A stretch of DNA of 64,000 bases from a bacterium GBS-1 (GTDB taxonomy: Bacteria; Synergistota; GBS-1), in assembly GCA_001443005.1 (NCBI GenBank), contig LEKQ01000007.1:107812-171811 (forward strand). Reading direction: 5' to 3'. Every line of letters starts with the position of its first letter. The first letter of the stretch is position 1. Below the pieces are notes generated by a model. It was not told where the DNA came from, did no database searches, and saw only the letters and a list, made by a program, of their open reading frames with translations. Made by a program: the position numbers and the translations under genes. Shown here piece after piece: positions 1 to 9,548 of this stretch.

Positions 1-35
1 TCTATTTAGCTTTAACAATTAAGGGAGTGGTAAGT

Positions 36-1739
36 GTGTTTAACGGGGTTAAGATAAAGGAGTACATGAGTTTCGATCCGAGGGATATGATAGAAGATAG
101 ATCTCATCTTCTAGGTGAGGGACATATAGGTGGCAAGGCTAAGGGGTTGCTTTTCGCCAAAAAGGTTCTTGAGAACCTAGAGGAGATACCGCCATGGCCT
201 GTTTATATCCCTCCAAGTAGATTTGTAACTACTGAGGTCTTTGATGAGTTTATAAAGCTTAATGCTTTGGAAGAGGTTATAGAGAAGGGTGATTGGGAGG
301 AGATTAGGGAAGCCTTCACGAGGGGCTCCTTACCCGAATTTGTTGTTGAGGACTTGAGAAGATGGGTTTGCGAGATGGATTACCCCTTGGCTGTTAGGTC
401 ATCTTCCCTTCTTGAGGATAGCCTTAAGTATTCTTTCGCTGGAAAATACCTGACTCTATTTGTGTCTAATCGAGGGAGCGTAGACGATAGGGTAAGAGAG
501 CTCACCTCCGCTATAAAGAAGGTTTACGCGAGCACCTATGGACCTCCTGCTCAGGAGTATAGGAGGAAGCGTTCTCTAACGGGTGAGAAGATGGGAGTGA
601 TAATTCAGCAGCTTATAGGTAGGGTTAGAGGAAAAGAGTTCTATCCAGAGATTGCTGGTGTTGGTTTTTCCCGCAATTACAGACGCTGGACAGAGAGAAT
701 CCGTATAGAGGATGGTGTCGTTCGAATTGTTTTTGGTTTAGGGACGAGGTGCACTGGAAGAAATTACGCTCGCATTTTCTCTCTTACCAATCTAGCTCTT
801 AGACCAGAGGGGAACAATGCTTACGAGATTATGAGATACTCTCAAGAAAGCTTCGATCTTCTCGATCTTGAAACAGGTGAGTTCAGATCCTATAACATAA
901 ACAATAGGAAAGATCTTATAAGATATCATTCCAATTTTGATAAGCTGGCTAGTCTGTTTTCCTTTGATTCGGAAATCATAGTTCCTTTTTCTCACTATAA
1001 TGATGGTAAGATAATTTTCACCTTCAATGATTTTCCGAGAGCTTATCCCAACTTTTTCAGACTGATAGGCTTCCTCTTCAGGCTCTTCGAAAGAGAGATG
1101 GGGGTTCCAGTCGATATAGAGTTTGCTTCGGAGCCTCAAGAAAACTTCTTTGCTTTAGTTCAGTTGCGCCCCCTTTCTAGCTATGAATCTTATAGGCCTG
1201 TAGCTGTTCCCAAGGATATTTCTGATGAAAGAATAATACTTAAGGGGAACAGAATGTTGACGAATGGTGTTCTGAAGAATATCCGCTATATAGTTTATGT
1301 GGATCCTTGGGAATACATGAGGAAGTTCGATCCATATAGCTTGGCTCGTGAAATAGGAAGGGTAAACAAGGCTCTCGCGGGGGAGAAATTCATATTGGTA
1401 GGCCCTGGTAGGTGGGGGAGCACCAATCCTGTTCAAGGGGTTCCTGTGGAATACAGTGAGATATCGAATTGCGGCGTTATAGTTGAGGTAGGAATACTCG
1501 AAAAAGGGTTAACTCCTGAACTTTCTTACGGTACGCACTTCTTTGCTGACCTTGATGTGGATGGAATACTTTATCTTCCGGTTTTCTTAGGAGTTGATGG
1601 TAATGTCTTTAACAAATCCTGGTTTGAATCACATGAGTATGAAAGTGGAAAACACCCAGCTTTAAGGGTATATAAAGGGAGGTTTTCGGTTTACTTAGAT
1701 GGTCATAAGGTTATAGGCATTATAGTTGACGATTCTTAG
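36..1739 (+). CDS. PEP/pyruvate-binding (PPDK N-terminal-like) domain protein
   Basis: Protein of 567 residues related to the nucleotide/PEP-binding half of phosphoenolpyruvate synthase and pyruvate phosphate dikinase. Visible landmarks are the glycine/lysine stretch GGKAKGL near residue 33, AVRSSSLLEDS near 120 (the conserved ATP-grasp Arg-Ser region) and VQLRPL near 380. The C-terminal third carries GPGRWGST near 460 and is not part of classical PEP synthase. The swivelling phosphohistidine domain and the PEP-binding TIM barrel are absent, so full PEP synthase activity is unlikely. It may be a kinase or phosphotransferase of unknown substrate. I prefer GTG at 36 because AGGGAG lies about 9 bases upstream; GTG at 27 is the in-frame alternative. 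The neighbouring gene converges on it with a one-base gap. Confidence 0.75.
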   Translation: MFNGVKIKEYMSFDPRDMIEDRSHLLGEGHIGGKAKGLLFAKKVLENLEEIPPWPVYIPPSRFVTTEVFDEFIKLNALEEVIEKGDWEEIREAFTRGSLPEFVVEDLRRWVCEMDYPLAVRSSSLLEDSLKYSFAGKYLTLFVSNRGSVDDRVRELTSAIKKVYASTYGPPAQEYRRKRSLTGEKMGVIIQQLIGRVRGKEFYPEIAGVGFSRNYRRWTERIRIEDGVVRIVFGLGTRCTGRNYARIFSLTNLALRPEGNNAYEIMRYSQESFDLLDLETGEFRSYNINNRKDLIRYHSNFDKLASLFSFDSEIIVPFSHYNDGKIIFTFNDFPRAYPNFFRLIGFLFRLFEREMGVPVDIEFASEPQENFFALVQLRPLSSYESYRPVAVPKDISDERIILKGNRMLTNGVLKNIRYIVYVDPWEYMRKFDPYSLAREIGRVNKALAGEKFILVGPGRWGSTNPVQGVPVEYSEISNCGVIVEVGILEKGLTPELSYGTHFFADLDVDGILYLPVFLGVDGNVFNKSWFESHEYESGKHPALRVYKGRFSVYLDGHKVIGIIVDDS

Positions 1740-1740
1740 C

Positions 1741-2238
1741 TTACCTGTTTCGTAGCTTAGCCTCTTCCTCTATAACGTTTCTTTGCAATACCTTAACCAG
1801 AGGAATAGCTACGAGTACTCCCACTGAACATTGAATCACATCTGTGATAGCTTCCACAGGCATAGCTCCCAATCCGTAAAGAAAGCCAGCGCTTAAGCTA
1901 TAGCCGGATATCATAACGCTAGCCCCTACTATTAAAGCTAGAGTTCTGTTCTTCTGTCCTATTCTTCCGACGAGGAATCCTTCGATTCCCTTAATTATCA
2001 GCGTGAATGGCGCCCATAAGGGGTATCCGAGAATTATGTCTGCTAAGGCTGAACCAAGTCCTCCTGCTATCCCTCCTGCGATGCCCCCGAAGAGCAAAGC
2101 TATAGTGTAAATGACACCCTCTCCCAAGTTGAAGTATATCCTATATCCAGGGATAGGGATGTGAATGAGCGTGGCTACACACACAAGTGCACTAAATAGT
2201 GAGAATAAAGCAATTTTTTTACTTTTGTTTATGCTCAT
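1741..2238 (-). CDS. ECF transporter S component (COG4720/DUF1393-like)
   Basis: Small, very hydrophobic protein of 165 residues with about five or six membrane segments. It has the pattern of vitamin-binding S components of energy-coupling-factor transporters: an N-terminal Lys-rich start, then a helix ending in IPIPG, then FNLGEGVIY and the glycine-rich GGIAGGIAGGLGSALAD segment. The substrate cannot be read from sequence; relatives carry riboflavin, hydroxymethylpyrimidine or queuosine precursors. No ECF ATPase or T component is encoded here, so it must share the energising module from elsewhere. ATG at 2238 is preferred over GTG at 2247 because AGGAGGTG sits 7-8 bases upstream. The start overlaps the end of the upstream MFS gene, implying coupled translation. 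It is the last gene of the long minus-strand run. Confidence 0.75.
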   Translation of the reverse strand: MSINKSKKIALFSLFSALVCVATLIHIPIPGYRIYFNLGEGVIYTIALLFGGIAGGIAGGLGSALADIILGYPLWAPFTLIIKGIEGFLVGRIGQKNRTLALIVGASVMISGYSLSAGFLYGLGAMPVEAITDVIQCSVGVLVAIPLVKVLQRNVIEEEAKLRNR

Positions 2239-3355
2239 TTCTATCACCTCCTAGCTTTATTATAACAGAAAAGCTCATTAATCCAAATATGGTTGCCAGT
2301 ATAAAGGGTATGTTTAGGTTTTGACCCTCGAAGATATTTAGTAGCAACGGAGAAAGTGAGCCGATGCTACCAGTTACGAAGCCAAACATCCCAAGACCTT
2401 TTGCTCTGATGCTTTCTTCAAATATGCTACTTACGAATATTGGATAGGCTATATATGCCATTTCAGCGAAGATCGCAGATCCTACAAGCAGAATTAAAGA
2501 TCCCTTTATCATTACCCATCCGAGTAGTAATAATGGGTGAAGTAGGGAGGTTACCGCCCAAGCTTTGGCTGAATCCATATGATCTGCCATTTTACCGAAA
2601 ATTAGGGAAGCTATGGCGCAAGCTATCCCCATTTGGGTGAAAACAAGGTTTATCTCTTTCTGGGAATAATTTAGGATCTCTTTCTGAAAGAGAGATATAT
2701 AAGGGCCATTTATGGTTAATGAGAGGCTCAGGAAGAAGAAGCTTCCCCCGATGAAGGTCAATGTCTTTTTCCTGTCAAGGTTGATACGTATATGCTTTGG
2801 ATCCACTTCCTTCGCTTTTAAGGTCTCTTCTAAGAACAACCAGCGTATTATTCCCACTACTAGAGCTGTTATAGAGTATATCTTTAAAAGTCCGCTAATG
2901 CCTATCTTCTCAAAGAGTAGAGCACCTAAAAGCGGTCCCAACGCCAACCCCAAGTTGTATGAGAAGCTCGTCATTCCAAAGGCTAATCCCCTTGCGTTTT
3001 GTGATTCAAAGGTTAACGCGTATATGGCTGGAGCCTGGATTGAGCTCGAAAACGGAGCTACTGCGTAAAATAAAGAGGCGCTTAGCCAATCCTTGGAGTA
3101 GATTATTCCATAACCTGAAAGGGCGTAAAGTAGCGTTGTTCCAACAACTATAGGCTTTCTACCAAACTTGTCACTTAATATTCCTCCTAGGACCTGAGCT
3201 ATGTAGAAGGTGAGGTTGAAAATGAAATAGAGAACGTTAATTGTTCTATCAGAAGCCCCTATCTCTTTAAGATAGATGGGAAATAGGAAATACCATGAAA
3301 ATATGGAGCAAACTAGCGGACCTATGGTTGCTGTTAGGACGATGACATTTTTCAC
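2219..3355 (-). CDS. MFS family transporter
   Basis: Protein of 378 residues with 11 to 12 predicted membrane helices. It carries the major-facilitator motif A (GILSDKFGRKP near residue 58) in the loop after helix 2 and a weaker repeat (FGKMADH) in the second half. The substrate is not evident; the family includes sugar, drug and metabolite exporters. GTG start at 3355 is 10 bases after the stop of the TPP-enzyme gene. It has no clear Shine-Dalgarno sequence, but a TATAAT lies on the minus strand about 8 bases upstream, so an internal leaderless transcript is conceivable. Its 3' end overlaps the ECF S-component start. Confidence 0.8.
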   Translation of the reverse strand: MKNVIVLTATIGPLVCSIFSWYFLFPIYLKEIGASDRTINVLYFIFNLTFYIAQVLGGILSDKFGRKPIVVGTTLLYALSGYGIIYSKDWLSASLFYAVAPFSSSIQAPAIYALTFESQNARGLAFGMTSFSYNLGLALGPLLGALLFEKIGISGLLKIYSITALVVGIIRWLFLEETLKAKEVDPKHIRINLDRKKTLTFIGGSFFFLSLSLTINGPYISLFQKEILNYSQKEINLVFTQMGIACAIASLIFGKMADHMDSAKAWAVTSLLHPLLLLGWVMIKGSLILLVGSAIFAEMAYIAYPIFVSSIFEESIRAKGLGMFGFVTGSIGSLSPLLLNIFEGQNLNIPFILATIFGLMSFSVIIKLGGDRNEHKQK

Positions 3356-3364
3356 AACAAAATA

Positions 3365-5089
3365 TTATACTACATAGTTCAATCCCTTATCCTGGGCTTT
3401 TCTTATCCAGGATGGGACAGGTGGAACGAGTTCGTCTTCGGACGGAACGTCTAATTCTATAAAGCAGGGGGCTTTTTTCTTTAAGCATTTTTCAAGTAAA
3501 AGTTTAAATTCCTTAACCCCATCGACCTTATAGGATTCTATGCCGAAGGCTTCGGCTATCTTGTAGTATTCTATACTCTTAAACTCTGTGGAGAAGCTTT
3601 GAGATTCATAAATGAGCTTCATGGTTGCCTTTATCCAACCAAAGCTGTCGTTCCTGAAGAGGAATATCTTCACGTTAACATTGTTTCTTACGATCGTCTC
3701 TAACTCTCCTAAAGTGAAGCCTAGGCTTCCATCACCGGTAAGAGCAAGTATAGGTATATCTGGTCTGGCATAGTAAGCTCCTATAGAGGCTGGTATAGCA
3801 TATCCTAGTGCTCCTAAGGAGAAGTTGAAGAGGGTTTTTCTTCCAGCTTTTTTAACCTTGAAGAAAGCCGATGTGTATATTGCGCTTGTCCCAGGGTCTA
3901 TAGCGGCTATGTAATCCTCCTCTAAGGTCTCGTTCATTACCTCTATGATGGATAGTGGGTTTAATCTTTTGTTTCCCTGAAGCTTAGATATTTCCTTCAG
4001 ACTTTCGCTATATTCTTTGAAGCTCTTAATGAGGGAGAGGACCCTTGGATTCTTCGTATAGTCGTTGAAGTGCTTCTCCTTCGTCCTTAATATATCTATC
4101 ATAACCTTTAGTGAAGACTTAGCGTCGCCTATGAGTACGACATCTGTTATGTAGTTGTTCGATACCTCGATCTCGCTTATATCAAGATGTATCAGCTTTT
4201 TATCAGAGTCAACGCTTGGAAGCGTCCATCCGTCTGTAGCCACGTAATCGGTGTTGCAGCCTATGAAAAATATTACATCTGCTTCTTCAACAACTTTGTT
4301 CGATAGGGGAGTTCCTCCCCGGTTACCTATCACACCGATGGATAGAGGGTGTCTTTCGGAAAAGCTTCCCTTTCCGGAGATCGTTGTTCCGACGGGGATT
4401 CCCAGCATTTCTGCAAAAGTTTCCACTTCTTTCCACGCTTGAGAGAAAAGGACCCCTTGACCACATATAATTAAGGGTTTTTCGCTTTTTAAAAGAAGGT
4501 CAAGGGCTCTTTCGATATCTCTTACTTCAGCACAAGGTCTGTGCCCAGGGTACTTTGAGAACTCCCTTTGAGCTCTTAGGTCTGTGTTAGTGGCATCATT
4601 TTCAAGCACGCTCATAGGGATTCTAACGTGAACTGGTCCCGGTCTTCCGGTGGTTGCCAGTCTAAAGGCTCTCCTTATTATGAAGGGAAGATCTGATGCG
4701 CTTAAAGCGGTTAAACTATCTTTTGTTATCGAGTCAAAAAGGGGTGTTTGCTCAAACCCCGTGAGCATGTTTTTTCGTTCGGTGTTCAGCGGGACATCGG
4801 TGGTGAAGGCTATAATGGGCGTTGAGGACTTATAAGCTTCGGCGATCCCCGGGATTATGTGGGTTGCTCCAACGCTCGGCGCTTCACATATCCCGGGCTT
4901 AAAGCTTACCTTAGCATAGCCATCTGCCATGAAACAGGCGCTTCTTTCGTCCCTCGTTAAGATATGTTTTATCTCTGGGAAGTTGAGCCATTCGGTATAA
5001 AGGGATATGGAGGTTTCTCCGGGTAGTCCAAAGACATGTTTCACTTCATACTCCCTGAGCATCTCTAGGATAATGCGTTTCCCCTTCAT
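3365..5089 (-). CDS. Thiamine-pyrophosphate enzyme, acetolactate synthase large-subunit family
   Basis: Protein of 574 residues with the three-domain plan of TPP-dependent decarboxylases. The N-terminal pyrimidine-binding domain has the catalytic Glu in RDERSACF near residue 47. A central Rossmann-like domain carries LIICGQGV near 205. The C-terminal diphosphate-binding domain has GDGSLGFTLGELET followed by RNDSFGW, the usual GDG...N metal/TPP motif. Length matches acetolactate synthase and relatives (acetohydroxyacid synthase, sulfoacetaldehyde acetyltransferase, indolepyruvate-type enzymes). No regulatory small subunit (ilvH) or other branched-chain gene is adjacent, so I do not call it IlvB. 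It lies 13 bases downstream of glgC in the glycogen operon, so a role at the pyruvate end of sugar metabolism is possible but inferred. Confidence 0.8.
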   Translation of the reverse strand: MKGKRIILEMLREYEVKHVFGLPGETSISLYTEWLNFPEIKHILTRDERSACFMADGYAKVSFKPGICEAPSVGATHIIPGIAEAYKSSTPIIAFTTDVPLNTERKNMLTGFEQTPLFDSITKDSLTALSASDLPFIIRRAFRLATTGRPGPVHVRIPMSVLENDATNTDLRAQREFSKYPGHRPCAEVRDIERALDLLLKSEKPLIICGQGVLFSQAWKEVETFAEMLGIPVGTTISGKGSFSERHPLSIGVIGNRGGTPLSNKVVEEADVIFFIGCNTDYVATDGWTLPSVDSDKKLIHLDISEIEVSNNYITDVVLIGDAKSSLKVMIDILRTKEKHFNDYTKNPRVLSLIKSFKEYSESLKEISKLQGNKRLNPLSIIEVMNETLEEDYIAAIDPGTSAIYTSAFFKVKKAGRKTLFNFSLGALGYAIPASIGAYYARPDIPILALTGDGSLGFTLGELETIVRNNVNVKIFLFRNDSFGWIKATMKLIYESQSFSTEFKSIEYYKIAEAFGIESYKVDGVKEFKLLLEKCLKKKAPCFIELDVPSEDELVPPVPSWIRKAQDKGLNYVV

Positions 5090-5102
5090 CTTTTTCCCTT
5101 AC

Positions 5103-6386
5103 CTATATAGCTACTTCTTCCCATCCATAGCTGTAATACTTTCTCTCTGATCTCAGGAAGATAGATGGCATTGGAACGACAACTATACCACTTTCGTCTA
5201 GGTAAAATCGTTTTGAATCGGCCTCAGGGTCGTAGCCTATTACGGTTCCCGGTGGTATATATACGTTTGAGTCCACTATCACCCTTTTAAGCTTGCATTT
5301 TTCACCTATTATTGCCATCTTACCTATTATGCACTCCTCAACGATGGCTCCTGGGTTGATTATGCAGTTTCTTCCGAGAACCGACCTTATTACCGTTGCT
5401 CCTAATATTCTGCTTCCTTCAGCTTGTAGAGTTTCTAAAACGAGTGGTTTGTATCCATCTGCGGGGTATATGTAGGCTGGAGGGTCTCCGTAGCTCACCG
5501 TTCTTATTGGCCACTGGGAGTTATAAAGATTTAAATCTGGATTGGGATTAAGAATGTCCATATGGGCTGTCCAATAGGATTGTATTGTTCCCACATCTCT
5601 CCAGTAAGGGCGGTCGTTTCCGGGAAGCTTATTGGTTGTGAAGTCGTAAGCGAACACCTTGTATTTCTTATAAGCCTTTGGGAATATATCCTTACCGAAG
5701 TCATGAGAGCTTGAGGGGTCATGAGCATCCTCAAGAAGTAGCTCTTCTATAACTTCCCGCTCAAATATATAGTTTCCCATAGAGGCTAAGCAGAACCCTT
5801 CTTTATTGGGTATCTCAGGGGGGTCTGGAACCTTTTCGAAAAATCCTATGACCCTATTCTTTTCGTCCACTTGAATGACGCCGAACGATTTAGCCTCTTC
5901 CTTTGGGACAACGGTAGCACATATGGTGATGTCTGCCCCCTTCTTAAGGTGAAACTCAAGGAACTGTCTTATATCTATCTTGTAGACATGGTCTGCAGCG
6001 AGTATTATTATCCTGTCCGCATCGAAGGTAGTTATTAGATGAATGTTCTGATATATGGCGTCAGCTGTTCCCTTATACCAGTGCTCTCCAGTCCACATCT
6101 GAGGTGGTACCGTCGTTATAAATATATCTCTGTCTCGAAGTGCTCCTCCTAGTTGCCATCCTCTTAATATATGTTCGTTAAGTGACTGGCTCTTAAATTG
6201 AACCAATACATATATTGAAAAGAAGCCCGAGTTCACCAAATTGGATAGAGCGAAGTCCACGATTCTATACTTGGCTGCGAAGAATACAGCGGGCTTCGTC
6301 CTATATCTAGTCAAAGGATAGAGCCTTGTTCCTTTCCCACCGGCTAAAACCATGGCCAAAACCCTTCCATAGTCCCCGTATATCAA
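5103..6386 (-). CDS. glgC: Glucose-1-phosphate adenylyltransferase
   Basis: Makes ADP-glucose from glucose-1-phosphate and ATP, the donor for glycogen synthesis. The 427-residue length fits bacterial GlgC. The N-terminal nucleotidyltransferase domain shows AGGKGTRLYPLT near residue 15, KPAVFFAAKYRIVDF near 31 and the metal-binding ILAADHVYK near 128. The C-terminal part has left-handed beta-helix hexapeptide repeats (for example ILGATVIRS, GAIVEECIIG). It starts with TTG at 6386, 8 bases after GGAGGAGGG. The TTG shares bases with the TGA of glgA (TTGA overlap), so translation is probably coupled. It sits directly downstream of glgA and of two GH57 enzymes, as expected for a glycogen operon. 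Confidence 0.95.
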   Translation of the reverse strand: MIYGDYGRVLAMVLAGGKGTRLYPLTRYRTKPAVFFAAKYRIVDFALSNLVNSGFFSIYVLVQFKSQSLNEHILRGWQLGGALRDRDIFITTVPPQMWTGEHWYKGTADAIYQNIHLITTFDADRIIILAADHVYKIDIRQFLEFHLKKGADITICATVVPKEEAKSFGVIQVDEKNRVIGFFEKVPDPPEIPNKEGFCLASMGNYIFEREVIEELLLEDAHDPSSSHDFGKDIFPKAYKKYKVFAYDFTTNKLPGNDRPYWRDVGTIQSYWTAHMDILNPNPDLNLYNSQWPIRTVSYGDPPAYIYPADGYKPLVLETLQAEGSRILGATVIRSVLGRNCIINPGAIVEECIIGKMAIIGEKCKLKRVIVDSNVYIPPGTVIGYDPEADSKRFYLDESGIVVVPMPSIFLRSERKYYSYGWEEVAI

Positions 6387-7843
6387 GGGTTAATCCCTCC
6401 TCCTAAAATCTTCTCATAAACCTTCAAGTATAAATCTATCCTACTTTCCCAAGAGAAATCTAATGCCATCGCTCTCTTTATGGCTTCTTTGAAAGCCTCC
6501 TGTTTGTTCTTGTAAAGCTCTATGGCTCTTCTAATGGATTGCAAAAGCTCCTCAGAGCTATAGCCCTTGAAGAGGAATCCCCAGCCTCCATCGCTTATAT
6601 CCTTTATGGTATCTTTAAGACCTCCCGTGCTCCTCGCTATGGGGAGTGTTCCATACCTTAAGGCTATCATCTGAGATATACCACAAGGCTCAAATAGAGA
6701 TGGCATGAGAAGGAAGTCAGACCCTGCGTAGACCCTTCTTGATAGAGGCTCATCAAAGCGATCTATGAAGCGGTAAGAAGATGGGAATTTCCCTTCCATG
6801 GTTTTCAACGTGGATGTTATCTTTGGGTCTCCACTTCCAAGTATTACAAGCTGGCACCCCAGGCTTAATATCTCCGGTATTATGGGTATGAGTATGTCGA
6901 AGCCCTTCTGCGAGACTATCCTTGAGATCATGCTTATAAGCGGCTTTCTGATATCCCTTTCGAGGGAAAGCTCCTGAATTAACCGCTCCTTGCATTTCTC
7001 TTTACCCTCGAGGTTATCGCGAGAATATCTAAAGGGTATCTCTTCATCCTTGGATGGATCCCATCTCTCTTGATCTATGCCGTTCGTTATACCAAAAAGC
7101 TTATGCTTATTAGCTCTGACTACACCGTCAAGGCCAAATCCCAGTTCCGCTTCCTGTATTTCTTCTGCATAGGAGGTACTCACGGTTATCAATGCGTCTG
7201 AGAGTTGGATCCCACCTTTAAGGAGGTTGACCTTTCCCCAGTACTCAAGGTAGTTTATGCTAAAGCTCTCAGAGGAGAGATGCCATCTTTCTATCACATC
7301 GGTCTCGTAGATTCCCTGATGAGCTATGTTATGTATAGAGAGGACGATAGGAGGAAGTTTAATGTTTCTATAGAACTTGTGGAATCTACCGAAGATGGGC
7401 ACGAAGCAGGTAGCCCAGTCGTGAATGTGAATTATGTCAGGTTCCCAGGCTAATAGCTTTCTTCTTAAGCTTTCTATGCATCCTAAGCAGAAGAGAGGGA
7501 AAGTTATATCATAAAGAGGATTTCCTCGTTCGGGATAGGGTGGGCTTTTCTCAATATCTTCTCCTTCTATTAGGTATATCTTAAGTCTTTCCTCCCAAGA
7601 TAACTCATAAATAGAGAGCTTATAGCATTTCCATTCTAGGGGTACGCAGAAATCCTGGATCCTTCTCACGGAAAGGCCGTTTCTCCTTATGTTTTCGCTA
7701 GCTAGTTCATTTAAAGGGGTAATCACTATAGCATCTGCTTTTCCCTCTTTTATCAAGGCCTTGGGTAGCTCCAGTGCCACGTCACCAAGGCCACCGACTT
7801 TATTCAATGGATGGACCTCAGGCGAAATATGTAATATCTTTAT
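6383..7843 (-). CDS. glgA: Glycogen synthase (ADP-glucose), probable AUA start
   Basis: Transfers glucose from ADP-glucose to the non-reducing end of a growing alpha-1,4-glucan. GT5 landmarks are the KVGGLGDV loop, HIHDWAT, LSIHNIAHQG and, near the C-terminus, LMPSLFEPCGISQ with the retaining-GT-B Glu. The first ordinary start codon in frame, TTG at 7807, would remove the first beta strand. The codons upstream encode KILHISPEVHP exactly as in other GlgA proteins. The family's initiator Met position is occupied by ATA at 7843-7841, which overlaps the TAA stop of the branching-enzyme gene (ATAA). CTG at 7861 is another candidate, 13 bases from an AGGAGG. I give the ATA start as most consistent with the family, giving 486 residues. 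Confidence 0.85.
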   Translation of the reverse strand: MKILHISPEVHPLNKVGGLGDVALELPKALIKEGKADAIVITPLNELASENIRRNGLSVRRIQDFCVPLEWKCYKLSIYELSWEERLKIYLIEGEDIEKSPPYPERGNPLYDITFPLFCLGCIESLRRKLLAWEPDIIHIHDWATCFVPIFGRFHKFYRNIKLPPIVLSIHNIAHQGIYETDVIERWHLSSESFSINYLEYWGKVNLLKGGIQLSDALITVSTSYAEEIQEAELGFGLDGVVRANKHKLFGITNGIDQERWDPSKDEEIPFRYSRDNLEGKEKCKERLIQELSLERDIRKPLISMISRIVSQKGFDILIPIIPEILSLGCQLVILGSGDPKITSTLKTMEGKFPSSYRFIDRFDEPLSRRVYAGSDFLLMPSLFEPCGISQMIALRYGTLPIARSTGGLKDTIKDISDGGWGFLFKGYSSEELLQSIRRAIELYKNKQEAFKEAIKRAMALDFSWESRIDLYLKVYEKILGGGINP

Positions 7844-9537
7844 CGAGGCTTTGGTCTCCAGAGCCTGTGGTCCACCTCCTGGAATACGTTATCATCCTGG
7901 ATGATACATTCGATCTCCCTTAAATCTTGACTTGAGGGAGTTAATCCCGAATCTATGGATTTGGCTAATTCATAAGCTTTGATGAACAACCTATAGTGCC
8001 TTTCAAACCTTTGTTCCGCGTAGTCTCTAGCCTGCCATGTGGTGTAAAGAAACTCCCAATCTGAAGATTCAAGTAAGAGAAGCTCAATGCCAGCTTGCTT
8101 TAGGATCGCGTAGTGTAATTCGTTTTTGGGTTCCATTATCGATAGCTCATGAACCATCTTATCCTCACATTCATATATCTTTTCCCACATCCATTTGGTT
8201 TCGTTGTTAAACCATATCCTGTGGTCTCCCCCCGCTCCCCAGGATCCCTCCCAAAGGTGAGTTATATCTATCCTCTCATAAGCCTTAAGAAGGTCTCTTC
8301 CAAGAGCCGAGGTTATTAAGCTTGAGGAGCCTATTAAGCTGAAGACCTCCTTTAACCAATGGATCCCTTCGTGCCACCAGTGCCCGAAGAGTTCCGCATC
8401 GAAAACCTCGGCGAATAGGGGAGTGAAGTTGAATTTTGAGCAGATCTTTTCGGTCCTCTCCTCGAGCATATTGACAAAGGTCTTGGCATGCTCTCTTACA
8501 GCCTCCATGGCCTTATCTGGATCGTAATACTCCTTTGCATCTAGTCCAAGCTTTCTATCAGTGACTCTCCAGAACCTGTGTCCTCCGGGGAAGGCTCGCT
8601 TATGGAATTCAAGATACCTTCCATTTCCAGGAAAGCCCATATCTCGACTCCATACCCTTGAAGTGCCTATGGGATCCCTTATGAAAAAGATTATTCCGTT
8701 TTCCTTACCTGGAGATACACAATAATAGGGCTTTAAAGAGACAACTTCCCTAATATGATCCTGATCTTCCGCTATTTCTTCCCTTTCTCCCCATACTCTA
8801 TTGCCATAGGGGTACTCTAAGGATCCAACCTTCTTCTGCCCCGTCAAGAGATGATGGTCAGTGTAAGAGAAGCTTATACCATTTTCATTGAGGATCATCT
8901 CAAGTCCCTTTCTAAGATAGGGTTCGCCTCCTAAGGGGGGAGTCCATTCATAAGAGGCTCTATAAGCGCATTCAGGTAGCCAGAACCCCTTTATCTTTAT
9001 TCCCTTGAAGTGGCGATTTGAAACCGATAGACCAACCTTCACTTGGGTTTCCACACACTCGTCGAACCTCAATAACGGGAGATAGCCGTGTGTAGCGGAG
9101 CACGAAAGAACCTCTATGAATCCATCTTCCGCAAAGGATCTAAAGGCTCCTACTAGGTCTCCACCGATGCTGTTTAGGAAGCTCATCCTCCTATTGTATA
9201 GATTTATCCAGTGTTTGGCCAAGCTGGAGCGTATTGGATCTTTGCTTCTATATTCCTTTTCTTCCTTACAAGCGTATCTTATCTGATCTTCTATGTAGCC
9301 TTCGAGCTTCTTGAGAAACTTGGGTGAAGATATCTGCTCAAGGAGTATAGGGGTTAGATTGATCGTTATCTTTAAGGGATAGTTCAGATTTTTAATCTCG
9401 GATATTAGTTCCAGCAGAGGAATATAGGTTTCCCATGTGGTCTCCTCTAGCCAAACCTCACCATGTGGCCATGTTCCATGATTTAATACGTAGGGTACAT
9501 GGCCATGTAAAACTAGATGAAAATAACCTTTTTTCAT
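7840..9537 (-). CDS. GH57 1,4-alpha-glucan branching enzyme
   Basis: Protein of 565 residues resembling the GH57 branching enzymes of Thermococcus and Thermus. These introduce alpha-1,6 branches into glycogen and replace the GH13 GlgB. The N-terminus reads HLVLHGHVPYV with the catalytic-site histidines. The nucleophile is predicted at Glu189 in WLPECAY and the acid/base at Asp380 in FDAELFGHWWHEG. The C-terminal DUF1957-type helical domain follows, with the WEGSWG segment characteristic of branching enzymes. ATG at 9537 follows AAGGAGGGAAAGC. Its TAA stop overlaps the proposed glgA start. The combination with glgA, glgC and a phosphorylase supports the branching role. Confidence 0.9.
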   Translation of the reverse strand: MKKGYFHLVLHGHVPYVLNHGTWPHGEVWLEETTWETYIPLLELISEIKNLNYPLKITINLTPILLEQISSPKFLKKLEGYIEDQIRYACKEEKEYRSKDPIRSSLAKHWINLYNRRMSFLNSIGGDLVGAFRSFAEDGFIEVLSCSATHGYLPLLRFDECVETQVKVGLSVSNRHFKGIKIKGFWLPECAYRASYEWTPPLGGEPYLRKGLEMILNENGISFSYTDHHLLTGQKKVGSLEYPYGNRVWGEREEIAEDQDHIREVVSLKPYYCVSPGKENGIIFFIRDPIGTSRVWSRDMGFPGNGRYLEFHKRAFPGGHRFWRVTDRKLGLDAKEYYDPDKAMEAVREHAKTFVNMLEERTEKICSKFNFTPLFAEVFDAELFGHWWHEGIHWLKEVFSLIGSSSLITSALGRDLLKAYERIDITHLWEGSWGAGGDHRIWFNNETKWMWEKIYECEDKMVHELSIMEPKNELHYAILKQAGIELLLLESSDWEFLYTTWQARDYAEQRFERHYRLFIKAYELAKSIDSGLTPSSQDLREIECIIQDDNVFQEVDHRLWRPKPR

Positions 9538-9548
9538 GCTTTCCCTCC

